Positions 13,367 to 21,141 of a DNA stretch of 64,000 nt are shown one piece after another. The stretch's first letter is position 1. The number at the start of each line of letters is the position of its first letter. The DNA comes from a virus. The position numbers and the translations under genes are program-made. Location of the stretch: the IMG/VR virus record IMGVR_UViG_3300036760_000945, positions 1-64,000 of that record; one strand, written 5' to 3'. A model generated the notes under the pieces. The model had not been told where the DNA came from, ran no database searches, and was given only the letters and a program-made list of their open reading frames with translations.

Positions 13367-15887
13367 CTCTAACAACTATAGCAAATATGGGCATGGTCGT
13401 CATAGCGAACAGAGATATCAGTGCGCTGACTGCAAAAGCACTTTCGTAGAGGGTATAGAAGAAAGAAAAACAGAGCGAGAAGCGGGGCGTCTGAACTGCC
13501 CCTGGTGTGACAGCACTAACGTAACCCGGCGAGGGAAAACCAATAATGGTGAACAAAAATATCATTGTGAAGACTGCAAGAAATACTATAGAGAAAGGAC
13601 AATCAAAGTAATAAACACTAAAGTGCCCTGTCCCTACTGTCATTCTACCAACACATGCAAGGAAGGCAAGAAGCCAAGTGGTATGCAGGAGAGAAAATGC
13701 GAGAAGTGTGGGAGATACTTTAGTGACAGCACCCTCGATAAGTTTAACTCCCTGGATGCCAGCGAGATCGAATATACCGATAACGAGATCCATGTTGTGG
13801 AGGTTTCTAGGGCGCCAAAGACACTAGAGACAATCATCAAAGAGCGGGGCATCAATATGGACGAATGGGAAGTTGCCAAGTACAGAGTAAAAACTTCCGA
13901 GGGGTACCGCAAAGACAGAAAGTCTGACTGGCATGTCGTAGATGGCAAGGTTGTGCATGGAGATGTAGAGGATAGCGGCAAAATGTTGATCGTTCCTCTC
14001 TATAGCGTCGAGGTCCTCTTCGCCAAAAAGGTAAAGGTTGTTGAGGCAAGGCTCGGCATTCAAGAAATGCTGGCCGATGCCAAGGAATATGCTCCCAAGT
14101 ATGACGAGATCCAGTATCCCCAATTTCCCGCTGGCGTACTCTACGAAGTCTCTATCCCCGACATCCACTTTGGGCGCCTTGCCTGGGCCGAGGAAAGCGG
14201 CGATGACTATGACATCAAGATAGCCAAGAGGATGGTCATGGAGACCCTCAAGAAACTATTGGCTTACTCAAAGAACTATCCAGTTGAAAAGATCCTTCTC
14301 CCACTTGGAAACGACTACTTCAATGTCAACAGTAAGAGCAATACCACTGTCCGCGGCACCCCGCAGCAGGAGGATACACGCTGGGCAAAAACCTACAGAA
14401 AAGGTAGGGAAATGGCCGTGGAGATGATCGACCAGTGTTCTGCAATAGCCCCAGTAGACGTACTGATGATATCGGGCAACCACGACTGCTATTCTGCTGA
14501 TACAGAGGTCCTAACAAACGCCGGGTGGAAAAACTATAAGATGCTCGTCGAGGCCGATATGGTTGCGACCATCAACCGCCATACCAAAGAGGTAGAATAT
14601 CAGCCCTATACCAATCTGGTTGAATATGACTATGATGGAGAAATGTACAATTTCAAAAACAGATTTACCGATGTTCTTGTAAGCCCAAACCATAGAATGC
14701 TGCACAGAGTAAGTTGGCAAGATGATTATAGTTACTCTACTGCCGAAACACTATCAAAGCATAGTGTATACCACTTTAGAATCTCAGGGAGAAACGCAAG
14801 GGAGGACTTCCCGATTGACGATAACTGGTTGCGCCTCTTTGCCTGGCTAAACACAGATGGGGGGATACGGTCGCCAATATCATATACTATCTACCAAAGT
14901 AAAAGAACTGGGTGTGACAAAATCGAGAGCGTTCTCTCTTCTCTTGGAATAGGGTATAAGAAGGCAGTCAAAGAAAAAGCAATAAAAGAAATTGGCGGCA
15001 GGATTCTCAGAAATATCCCCCTTCCGTTTACCACCTATAGCCTAAACACAAAACACACATCGCGGGAGCATCTTGCGTTTATCTCCGCCCATATTACCGA
15101 TAAATACAAGGTTCCTCAAGTATTGTTTCAGTGTTCTGAGAGGCAGGTGGATATTTATGTCTCTTCCTTTGTTGATGGAGACGGAACAAGGAAAGCAGAT
15201 AATAGTACCTGGGCGATGGTATATGGAAAGGAAAACCTATTATCCGATCTACAACATCTTCTTGTAGAAAATTCATACTCGGCACACATGAATTTCTATC
15301 GCGACCAGCAGTGTAGATTATATCTAGTTAAGGGTCATGTAAATACTAAAATGAAGCCGGGCTACATAAGCAAAATAATGTATCGTGGCAAGATCTGGTG
15401 TCTTCAGGTTCCCAACAGCAATTTTATTACCCGCAGAAACGGTAAGGTTGCAATACATGGGAATTCTGAAAAAATCTTTTACATGGGCGATGCGCTGGAA
15501 TGCTGGTACAACAACAATCCCAATGTCAAAGTCGACAATCTAGCCAGGACCAGGAAGTATTATTCCTATGGGAGAGTCCTACTTGGCTTTACTCACGGCT
15601 GTGATATAAAAATCGACAGGCTCGTATCAGTCATGCCCCTCGAGGAGCCCCATCTTTGGGGGCAGTCCAAGTTTAGAGAATGGCATATAGGCCATGTCCA
15701 CCACGCTTATAAGCTGAACAATGACATAGAGGAAATGGTTGGCGTTGTAGTACGCTCACTGAGATCTCTGGTGCCAGCAGACGCCTGGACCTTCGATCAT
15801 GGATTGGTTGGGGCTATCAAGGCCGCCGAGGCGTTTCTCTGGGACAAAGAAGCGGGACTGATCGCACAATTCATGGCGCTACCATGA
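13347..15887 (+). CDS. metallophosphoesterase with three zinc ribbons and an intein, 846 aa precursor
   Basis: The start at 13347 has AAAAGGAG 8 nt upstream; earlier in-frame codons overlap the endonuclease gene. The N-terminus has three zinc-ribbon repeats of about 40 residues (CPRC...CADC, CPWC...CEDC, CPYC...CEKC), each with the G...GQ.Y.C pattern of transposase-type zinc ribbons. The phosphoesterase follows with SIPDIHFG, LPLGNDYF, ISGNHD, GFTHG and GHVHH, the five metal-binding motifs. An intein interrupts it just after GNHD. The spliced product would be 520 aa. Probably a DNA-associated nuclease or phosphatase; zinc ribbons suggest nucleic-acid binding. Confidence 0.88.
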   Translation: MNCPRCNSNNYSKYGHGRHSEQRYQCADCKSTFVEGIEERKTEREAGRLNCPWCDSTNVTRRGKTNNGEQKYHCEDCKKYYRERTIKVINTKVPCPYCHSTNTCKEGKKPSGMQERKCEKCGRYFSDSTLDKFNSLDASEIEYTDNEIHVVEVSRAPKTLETIIKERGINMDEWEVAKYRVKTSEGYRKDRKSDWHVVDGKVVHGDVEDSGKMLIVPLYSVEVLFAKKVKVVEARLGIQEMLADAKEYAPKYDEIQYPQFPAGVLYEVSIPDIHFGRLAWAEESGDDYDIKIAKRMVMETLKKLLAYSKNYPVEKILLPLGNDYFNVNSKSNTTVRGTPQQEDTRWAKTYRKGREMAVEMIDQCSAIAPVDVLMISGNHDCYSADTEVLTNAGWKNYKMLVEADMVATINRHTKEVEYQPYTNLVEYDYDGEMYNFKNRFTDVLVSPNHRMLHRVSWQDDYSYSTAETLSKHSVYHFRISGRNAREDFPIDDNWLRLFAWLNTDGGIRSPISYTIYQSKRTGCDKIESVLSSLGIGYKKAVKEKAIKEIGGRILRNIPLPFTTYSLNTKHTSREHLAFISAHITDKYKVPQVLFQCSERQVDIYVSSFVDGDGTRKADNSTWAMVYGKENLLSDLQHLLVENSYSAHMNFYRDQQCRLYLVKGHVNTKMKPGYISKIMYRGKIWCLQVPNSNFITRRNGKVAIHGNSEKIFYMGDALECWYNNNPNVKVDNLARTRKYYSYGRVLLGFTHGCDIKIDRLVSVMPLEEPHLWGQSKFREWHIGHVHHAYKLNNDIEEMVGVVVRSLRSLVPADAWTFDHGLVGAIKAAEAFLWDKEAGLIAQFMALP
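14487..15464 (+). mobile_element. LAGLIDADG-like intein in the metallophosphoesterase gene, 326 aa
   Basis: Starts at Cys of CYSADTEVLTNAGW, right after GNHD. Block B is VLVSPNHRML. The ends are VAIHGN followed by Ser as +1. The penultimate residue is Gly where His is usual, which is known to be tolerated in some inteins but may slow Asn cyclisation. Two endonuclease motifs are visible: LRLFAWLNTDGGI and VSSFVDGDGTR. Host motif placement (metal-binding GNHD) is typical for inteins. Confidence 0.88.
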
Positions 15888-15894
15888 GGAGCCT

Positions 15895-16026
15895 ATGGGC
15901 AAGTGCTGTGTTTGTGGAAGCAAGACACTTAAAGACTGGTGGCACTGCGAAAGCTGTCACCAGTCAATGTGTTTTCTGTGTTGGTTGACGAATTTATGCC
16001 AATGTCCAGAGTGTAATCTAGGGTAA
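15895..16026 (+). CDS. cysteine-rich zinc-binding mini-protein, 43 aa
   Basis: Ten cysteines in 43 residues: KCCVCGS, then WWHCESCHQSMC, then FLCW, then CQCPEC. The spacing (CxxC, CxxCH, CxC..C) resembles a RING- or B-box-like cross-brace. GAGGAG lies at 15885-15890, 4 nt before the ATG. It begins 7 nt after the phosphoesterase stop and is the last gene of the rightward block before the minus-strand virion genes. Confidence 0.65.
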   Translation: MGKCCVCGSKTLKDWWHCESCHQSMCFLCWLTNLCQCPECNLG

Positions 16027-16043
16027 CACCTCTAAAGAGCATA

Positions 16044-16307
16044 TTAGCTCTTCCTCAGGAACGCAGCAATTCCTATTGCAAGTGCGCCGAATACAGAGTT
16101 CACGCTGCTCCACACAGTATTCTGCTTTCGCAGCGTTGTAATTTCGGTATCGTGTGAGTCAATAGTTGTCTCAAGCCTGGCCGCTTGCACCTCGAGTGCG
16201 CCTATGCGGGTGCCCATCTTATCGAGGTTATCTCTGAGCAGGCCCAGACTATCCTCGACCATGCTCTCTATTCGTACTAGATGTCCATTCTCGCTCCGAG
16301 TTGTCAT
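16044..16307 (-). CDS. XhlA-like coiled-coil membrane protein, 87 aa
   Basis: The start at 16307 (MTTRSENGH) has GGGAGGA 7 nt upstream. Residues 15-65 form a heptad-like coiled coil (LLRDNLDKMGTRIGALE); residues 70-84 form one hydrophobic C-terminal helix (VFGALAIGIAAFL) ending in Arg-Lys-Ser. This is the XhlA/haemolysin layout of phage lysis accessory proteins, anchored in the inner membrane. It is the last gene of the minus-strand virion operon. Confidence 0.7.
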   Translation of the reverse strand: MTTRSENGHLVRIESMVEDSLGLLRDNLDKMGTRIGALEVQAARLETTIDSHDTEITTLRKQNTVWSSVNSVFGALAIGIAAFLRKS

Positions 16308-16323
16308 ATAATCCTCCCGAATC

Positions 16324-16743
16324 CTATTCCTGACCAAGGGCGGGCCTATGCCGCTTCCTGGAATCTTTCCTTGGGGCTGGCTCATCGATCATCCATTCAA
16401 GGTCGAGTAAGATTGCACCTACAAATTCGTCCGGCAACTGTTCTGGACGAATCTTTTTGAGATCCAACTCGAGTTCGTTTTCCCCGATGAATTCCACAAG
16501 TTCTTTTTGAAATTTGGCCCATGCCAGACTGCCCGGGAGAACGGACGTTGATCCATCTTCTTGCTTCTCGCCATATTTTGTCTTGATGAGATCGACACGA
16601 AAGTCATTATATGGCGTCAGCGCATCCCCTATAAGCCGAAGATTGTGCCGTATGGCAAAGGCACTGTCTCGCTTTATTCTCGACTGCATCAATGTCAATA
16701 GGGCATTTTCTGCGGGTAGTAAGGTCGCTAGTTTGATTTTCAT
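16324..16743 (-). CDS. hypothetical protein of the tail region, 139 aa
   Basis: The start at 16743 (MKIKLATLLPAENAL) has AAAGGAA upstream. The N-terminal 70 residues are helical and Leu/Arg-rich; a conserved-looking region LELDLKKIRPEQLPDEFVGAI is followed by a basic C-terminus. Similar small helical proteins sit between tail fibres and lysis genes in other phages, with unknown role. Confidence 0.6.
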   Translation of the reverse strand: MKIKLATLLPAENALLTLMQSRIKRDSAFAIRHNLRLIGDALTPYNDFRVDLIKTKYGEKQEDGSTSVLPGSLAWAKFQKELVEFIGENELELDLKKIRPEQLPDEFVGAILLDLEWMIDEPAPRKDSRKRHRPALGQE

Positions 16744-16766
16744 TGCAATTCCTTTCGATTATTGAA

Positions 16767-16774
16767 ATTATACC
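16767..16774 (-). promoter_or_regulatory. leftward -10 element (GGTATAAT)
   Basis: TATAAT on the minus strand overlapping the tail-fibre stop codon, 24 nt before the 16743 start. It lacks the T of TGn, so it is weaker than the others. It may add transcription of the two small downstream genes. Confidence 0.45.
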
Positions 16775-18651
16775 TTGATTTCGGATTTGATGCCACGCAT
16801 CCACATCCAGCGCGGTGGAGTTCTCTTGACGTATGACTCTGGGATGCTGACCTCGTCGCGTTGTTTGAGAAGTTCTGATAATATATCCTCATCCTCCTCC
16901 TTTTTGATTTGTAACTCAATCTTTGCCAACTGGCCCTCTACCATATCAATTGCCTGCTGGCGCAAGATGGCCTGAGCTTCTTGTCCAGCGTCCCAATCAA
17001 CGCGCATCTCGGGCGATAGATCTTCTAGGTAGATAAATGTTTCGCCAGACAGCTTTTCGATTGCCCGAACAGCGCCCATCATGTCCACGTCAATGCGTTT
17101 ACCCAGGTATGCATTCGAGCAGGAATACGACCAGGGGTATTCCCGGCCATCCAGCGGCAGCGTGTTCAAAAAGTCAGCTGGGTGCGGGGTCAACTGCGGC
17201 GTGTTTCCGGCTTCGTCCATTGCGAATAGCTCAGCGCTGGATGATACATCTTTAGAAAATAGCGAAACTTGATTGGCAACACCACCAGCCGGAGCAGTGC
17301 CGTTGCCAAGAGAGAGAACACCTGTGCCGGCTGTGCTGCTGCCACCGGGCGCCGTCGTCCCGATGCCGACGTTGCCGTCTTTTATTATTCGTACCTTTTC
17401 AGCAAATGTCGTTCCGTCAGCTGTAGACATTGTTCCAAAAGACATGAATCCGGCGTCTGACGGGAAGTATGTGCGTAGCTCGTTGGTTTGGATGCCGAAT
17501 CCATAACGAAAATAGTTGCTGGCCCCACCCTCGAAAAGATTGAACTTCTGAGCAGTAACACTATTACCAAGCGACAAAAGCACCAAAGGTCCCGTCGTCC
17601 CGATGCCGACGTTGCCTGCTATTGTTGTATTACCCGTTCCCTGGACAATTAGATTCTGAGTCATCGTAACAACCCCAGAACTATTTATGGACATCTGAAC
17701 ATTACTGCCTGAAGTCGTATCATTTGAAGCTGTGTGAAATTTGATATTTTTCGAAATATATCCAGCAATCGTGCCGCCACCAAAATTCACCTCATTCGTA
17801 GTTCCGTCATCAGCACCAACTATTACAATTGTATCCAACGCCCGTGGCGTTTTTTGCCTCAAGAACCACCTCGCATAACCATCGGAAGAATTACCAACTT
17901 TCAGGTTACCGATAATATCCAATGCTTGTCCCGGCGCCGTCGTCCCGATGCCGACGTTGCCGCCCTTGAAATAAATACCCGTAGTTGAACTTGGTCCGAT
18001 CCATGATTCGGCAATCGTGGTCAAGGGATTGATCAGTGTAAACGAGTTAGCCTGGTTGAGCAACGCCGCCGTGCCGGTGGCGGGGATGGTCAGGTTGTAG
18101 TTGCCTGTTGCTGTCAGCGTCAGCGTTTTTCCGCTGGTCACGGCTAGATCGGTCTTACCGCCCGTCGTCCCAGAAAGCAAATACCCAGACCACGCAGGAG
18201 TAAACGGGTCTGCCCCTGCTGTCAATATTTGATATTGCGCTGTTCCAACTTGGAGATTTCCTAAGGGCAACAGCCCGGTTATTGCTGCTGCCTGAGCCAG
18301 GTCGACTGCGCCCCAACCTTCTTCGTCTGCCCCCATAACTAGACTTTGATACTGTGCGCCTGCCGCCAAGCCTGCCCAGACCGGAGATGCACCATGACCA
18401 ATAATGAGCATCCCTCGCGCAATGGATATGCCTGCGATATTGGTAAGGTCGGTGTCAAGTGGTTGATAGGTAGCAGAGTGATTGTGTCCTACTACAGCAA
18501 AGTCAGTCGGATCATAGTTGCTATCAGCAATCAGCTTACCTGTTGCATCGTCGAATACCGCCAGGTTGCCTTCTACAGCGGAGGCAGGACCAAATACATT
18601 GCCAATTGGGGCATCAACTTGTTCCACATTTATTTGTGTGCCTTTAGCCAT
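16768..18651 (-). CDS. tail fibre / receptor-binding protein, 627 aa
   Basis: The N-terminal 40 residues (INVEQVDAPIGNVFG, then AVFDDATGKL) look like a tail attachment part. A long beta-rich shaft follows, containing four copies of NVGIGTT, three as NVGIGTTAPG, typical of fibre proteins in phages and metagenomes. The C-terminal 120 residues (ending with a coiled stretch LAKIELQIKKEEDEDILSEL) do not show a recognisable endosialidase-type chaperone motif. Acts outside the cell as part of the virion tip and probably binds the host surface. The start MAKGTQINVEQ is preceded by a GGAG-like site. Confidence 0.8.
   Translation of the reverse strand: MAKGTQINVEQVDAPIGNVFGPASAVEGNLAVFDDATGKLIADSNYDPTDFAVVGHNHSATYQPLDTDLTNIAGISIARGMLIIGHGASPVWAGLAAGAQYQSLVMGADEEGWGAVDLAQAAAITGLLPLGNLQVGTAQYQILTAGADPFTPAWSGYLLSGTTGGKTDLAVTSGKTLTLTATGNYNLTIPATGTAALLNQANSFTLINPLTTIAESWIGPSSTTGIYFKGGNVGIGTTAPGQALDIIGNLKVGNSSDGYARWFLRQKTPRALDTIVIVGADDGTTNEVNFGGGTIAGYISKNIKFHTASNDTTSGSNVQMSINSSGVVTMTQNLIVQGTGNTTIAGNVGIGTTGPLVLLSLGNSVTAQKFNLFEGGASNYFRYGFGIQTNELRTYFPSDAGFMSFGTMSTADGTTFAEKVRIIKDGNVGIGTTAPGGSSTAGTGVLSLGNGTAPAGGVANQVSLFSKDVSSSAELFAMDEAGNTPQLTPHPADFLNTLPLDGREYPWSYSCSNAYLGKRIDVDMMGAVRAIEKLSGETFIYLEDLSPEMRVDWDAGQEAQAILRQQAIDMVEGQLAKIELQIKKEEDEDILSELLKQRDEVSIPESYVKRTPPRWMWMRGIKSEIKV
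17351..17961 (-). repeat. three near-identical 25-bp repeats in the fibre gene
   Basis: The sequence CGTCGTCCCGATGCCGACGT with flanks recurs at 17351-17376, 17592-17616 and 17936-17961, spaced about 240 and 345 bp. On the minus strand it encodes GNVGIGTTAP or NVGIGTT. Conservation at the DNA level, including third positions, suggests recent duplication or recombination between shaft modules. Confidence 0.8.
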
Positions 18652-18663
18652 GAACTATCTCCA

Positions 18664-19068
18664 TTACATAACCTGTGCTGCTGGACCCCGGCTGCGCCCC
18701 GCGGGCGTATATGGTTTATAATATTCAGCCTGTAGTAATATCTGAGTAATTCTACGAAAGTTTGTGGCTTCTCTATACTCTGGCATTACCAATACTTGAG
18801 TTATACGCCGCTCATTGGTAGGCATTGTATATTCAGCCTCAACCAGAACTTGAGTAACATATCGAGGAGGCGTATACTCAACCATTACACCAATGGTGGT
18901 GGTTCTTGCCATATGAGGAGGCAAGTATTCAACTATTGCTCCGATATCGGTAGTTCTGGCCTTGTGAACGGGCGCAAATTCAGCTATTGCTCCGATATTA
19001 GTAGTTCTTATTTTGCGGAGATCAACAAATTCGACTATTTCGCCGATATTGGTAGTTCTTTTTGCCAT
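18664..19068 (-). CDS. tail protein made of seven 17-residue repeats, 134 aa
   Basis: The whole protein is a tandem array: RTTNIGEIVEF, RTTNIGAIAEF, RTTDIGAIVEY, RTTTIGVMVEY, VTQVLVEAEY, RITQVLVMPEY and RITQILLQAEY, each followed by a short Pro- or charge-rich turn. The first four are one subtype and the last three a second. Each unit would give a beta strand plus turn, so the product is probably a regular beta structure in the tail tip. It lies between the fibre gene and two paralogous tail proteins. Confidence 0.75.
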   Translation of the reverse strand: MAKRTTNIGEIVEFVDLRKIRTTNIGAIAEFAPVHKARTTDIGAIVEYLPPHMARTTTIGVMVEYTPPRYVTQVLVEAEYTMPTNERRITQVLVMPEYREATNFRRITQILLQAEYYKPYTPAGRSRGPAAQVM

Positions 19069-19071
19069 AAG

Positions 19072-20079
19072 TTAGCTCCGGGTCTTGGGACCAACTTGTA
19101 AGGCATCTAATTCTGCTACTGTCCATGCAAGTCCAGTTTGTGGGTTGACAAGATATTCGGTTCCGAAAATCCGTTTATTGTAAACACTTAACAATTCAAC
19201 ATCCGGACCCGCATACTCAACAGCATGTGTCTTCACCACAAGAGAAATCAGACCCCCCGCTGCAACAGTATCTTTTGCTCGTGCTTCTGCATAAACGCGG
19301 AAAATGGTTACGTTTGCCAGATTACTTGGCGATAAATTATATAAATCTTTTTCATCAACAGTTGCTCCTTCAACATAGGTTGTGTCGCCGTCTGCCGGAA
19401 TATCATCCACAAGCAAGTAATTATCAACCTGATTTGCATCTGAGCCCGTTAATTGAGAAAGATCACCATTGGCGTTTGGCCGCAACAATATAATCCTTCC
19501 GTCCCCACACCAAGAATCATCAACTCCTCCAGCCAAATCATTCAAAGCCAGATCGTCGAAATATTCAGTGGCATTATCTCCAAACATTAAATATACAATA
19601 TCCGCAGATGATGCAGTGAATGTATCTCCAGTGAATGTTACATCCAGCACACCATCAATTCTCACCTCGACTATGCCTCCAACATTTGCTACCCCAATAT
19701 GAATCTCTACTAGATGCCATTCATTTAGTGATATTGGAGTTGTGCCTCTTGCTACTTCTGTTGGATTACCTCCGGCATCAAAAAGGACGATCCCTATACC
19801 AATGCTACCAATAGCATTGATTGAACACATCTTTTCTGTGGGAGTATGTCCAAATGCAAAAATCTCCTGTGCGTTGGATGCGGTATAGTAGGCAAAGCGT
19901 AGATAAAGTTCAGTTAGAGGAGCTATCTGTTTCATTGATGGCGTCTGTCCTAAAGAATTGGCAGACCAACTCACTAAACCTGATCTTATATGGGCTGAGG
20001 ACAGCGAATCACCCACACCGACGTAAGTCCAGAATAGTTCGTCTTGCATTTCAAAACCTTCAGTAAATATTCTAGCCAT
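19072..20079 (-). CDS. LamG/concanavalin-like tail protein, 335 aa (paralogue A)
   Basis: Starts MARIFTEGFEMQDELFW. Residues 10-175 have the jelly-roll pattern: SGLVSWSANS, TELYLRFAYYT, SLNEWHLVEIHI, VEVRIDGVLDVTF, EYFDDLALND. The C-terminal half contains SWCGDGRIILLRPNANG and a second beta domain. Probably an adhesin or decoration protein of the tail. It has the same length and plan as the neighbouring gene at 20125, so the pair arose by tandem duplication. Confidence 0.75.
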   Translation of the reverse strand: MARIFTEGFEMQDELFWTYVGVGDSLSSAHIRSGLVSWSANSLGQTPSMKQIAPLTELYLRFAYYTASNAQEIFAFGHTPTEKMCSINAIGSIGIGIVLFDAGGNPTEVARGTTPISLNEWHLVEIHIGVANVGGIVEVRIDGVLDVTFTGDTFTASSADIVYLMFGDNATEYFDDLALNDLAGGVDDSWCGDGRIILLRPNANGDLSQLTGSDANQVDNYLLVDDIPADGDTTYVEGATVDEKDLYNLSPSNLANVTIFRVYAEARAKDTVAAGGLISLVVKTHAVEYAGPDVELLSVYNKRIFGTEYLVNPQTGLAWTVAELDALQVGPKTRS

Positions 20080-20124
20080 TTTTATACCTCTTTCTTGTAT
20101 AAATTGGGATCATTTTCTCTAAAT

Positions 20125-21132
20125 TCATCGAATTATACATCCGGCCTGGAGTGCGTTCACACGCGCTTCTGTCCAGGCAGCCGAGTCCGCAGGATCTGTT
20201 AAATATTCAGCAGACAAATAGCGGGCATAGGCAAGTGTTAGGGCTTGATCTACGCCCTGTTCGTCCGTTGTGGCGCTGCGCAAGAGTGTAGCGATTTTAT
20301 CTCCGTCCGCTGCTGTTTCAAGTGCATCCACTTCTACCCACACACGAGCAATGGAAGCGCCACTAGGCAGTCCGGCAATGTCGGACAAGAGATAAGTGGA
20401 CTTTTTGTCCACTGTGGACTCGTAAACATAGTCTGTGCTGTTAGCTGGGATTTCATTTACGCAATCCCAAGCGTTGCCGGTACTGGCAATCAAGTCGGCG
20501 TATTCGGCAGCGCCAGTAATAGGTACTAACGCCGCAAGTACACCGCCGTCACCGATCCAAGAATTATCAACAGCGCCAGCAGTATCATTAAAGGCAATAT
20601 CGTCAAAATAAGAGTTGTTACTTCCACTAGGAGCAGTAACAGAACGACAGTAGAATCTGTCCATTGCCGCCTGAGCATTTGTTGCACCAGACCAATCAAG
20701 GACAAGCGTACCATCGAATTTGACCTGGAAGATCCCATTGGGGGCCGCTGCAATTTTGACGTGGACTTCAAATACGTGCCATTCATTCAGGTTCATGGTG
20801 AATAAGGAACTTGTTGCCCTTAATGTAGTACCATCATACATCTCTATACTCGCTACTCCATTTCCAAACGTCTTAGTTCGCAACGATCCGGCCTCACTCG
20901 CACCATTATTCCATTGAAAGAACCGGCAAGCACTCGAAAGGTCCACGCGAAAGGCAAAGCGGATATAAAACTCTGTCATAGAGGTAAGAACTTTCAGCGC
21001 CGAGTGAGCAGAAGAAGCAATTCTATATGAATAATTTCCTGTTCGTCTTGTTGTACTGATAGATACTTCTTCAACACTTGTCAATCTCAACAGATCACCG
21101 CTTTCTGCACCGTCTGTAAATAGTCGAGTCAT
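20125..21132 (-). CDS. LamG/concanavalin-like tail protein, 335 aa (paralogue B)
   Basis: Starts MTRLFTDGAESGDLL. Shares with its neighbour the blocks TEFYIRFAF, NLNEWHVFEVHVKI, FQVKFDGTLVLDW, YFDDIAFND and the later SWIGDGGV, at matching positions. A jelly-roll lectin-like N-domain followed by a beta-rich C-domain. The two sequences have diverged strongly outside these blocks, which could broaden receptor range. Confidence 0.75.
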   Translation of the reverse strand: MTRLFTDGAESGDLLRLTSVEEVSISTTRRTGNYSYRIASSAHSALKVLTSMTEFYIRFAFRVDLSSACRFFQWNNGASEAGSLRTKTFGNGVASIEMYDGTTLRATSSLFTMNLNEWHVFEVHVKIAAAPNGIFQVKFDGTLVLDWSGATNAQAAMDRFYCRSVTAPSGSNNSYFDDIAFNDTAGAVDNSWIGDGGVLAALVPITGAAEYADLIASTGNAWDCVNEIPANSTDYVYESTVDKKSTYLLSDIAGLPSGASIARVWVEVDALETAADGDKIATLLRSATTDEQGVDQALTLAYARYLSAEYLTDPADSAAWTEARVNALQAGCIIR

Positions 21133-21141
21133 GTTATTCTC

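Noticed and set aside
13308-13793. Minus-strand frame of 161 aa, hydrophobic
   Set aside because: It is the antisense of the zinc ribbons; Cys and Lys codons read backwards give hydrophobic residues.
17351-17961. CRISPR-like spaced repeats
   Set aside because: Only three copies with irregular spacing of about 240 and 345 bp inside a fibre coding sequence; they encode NVGIGTT motifs.
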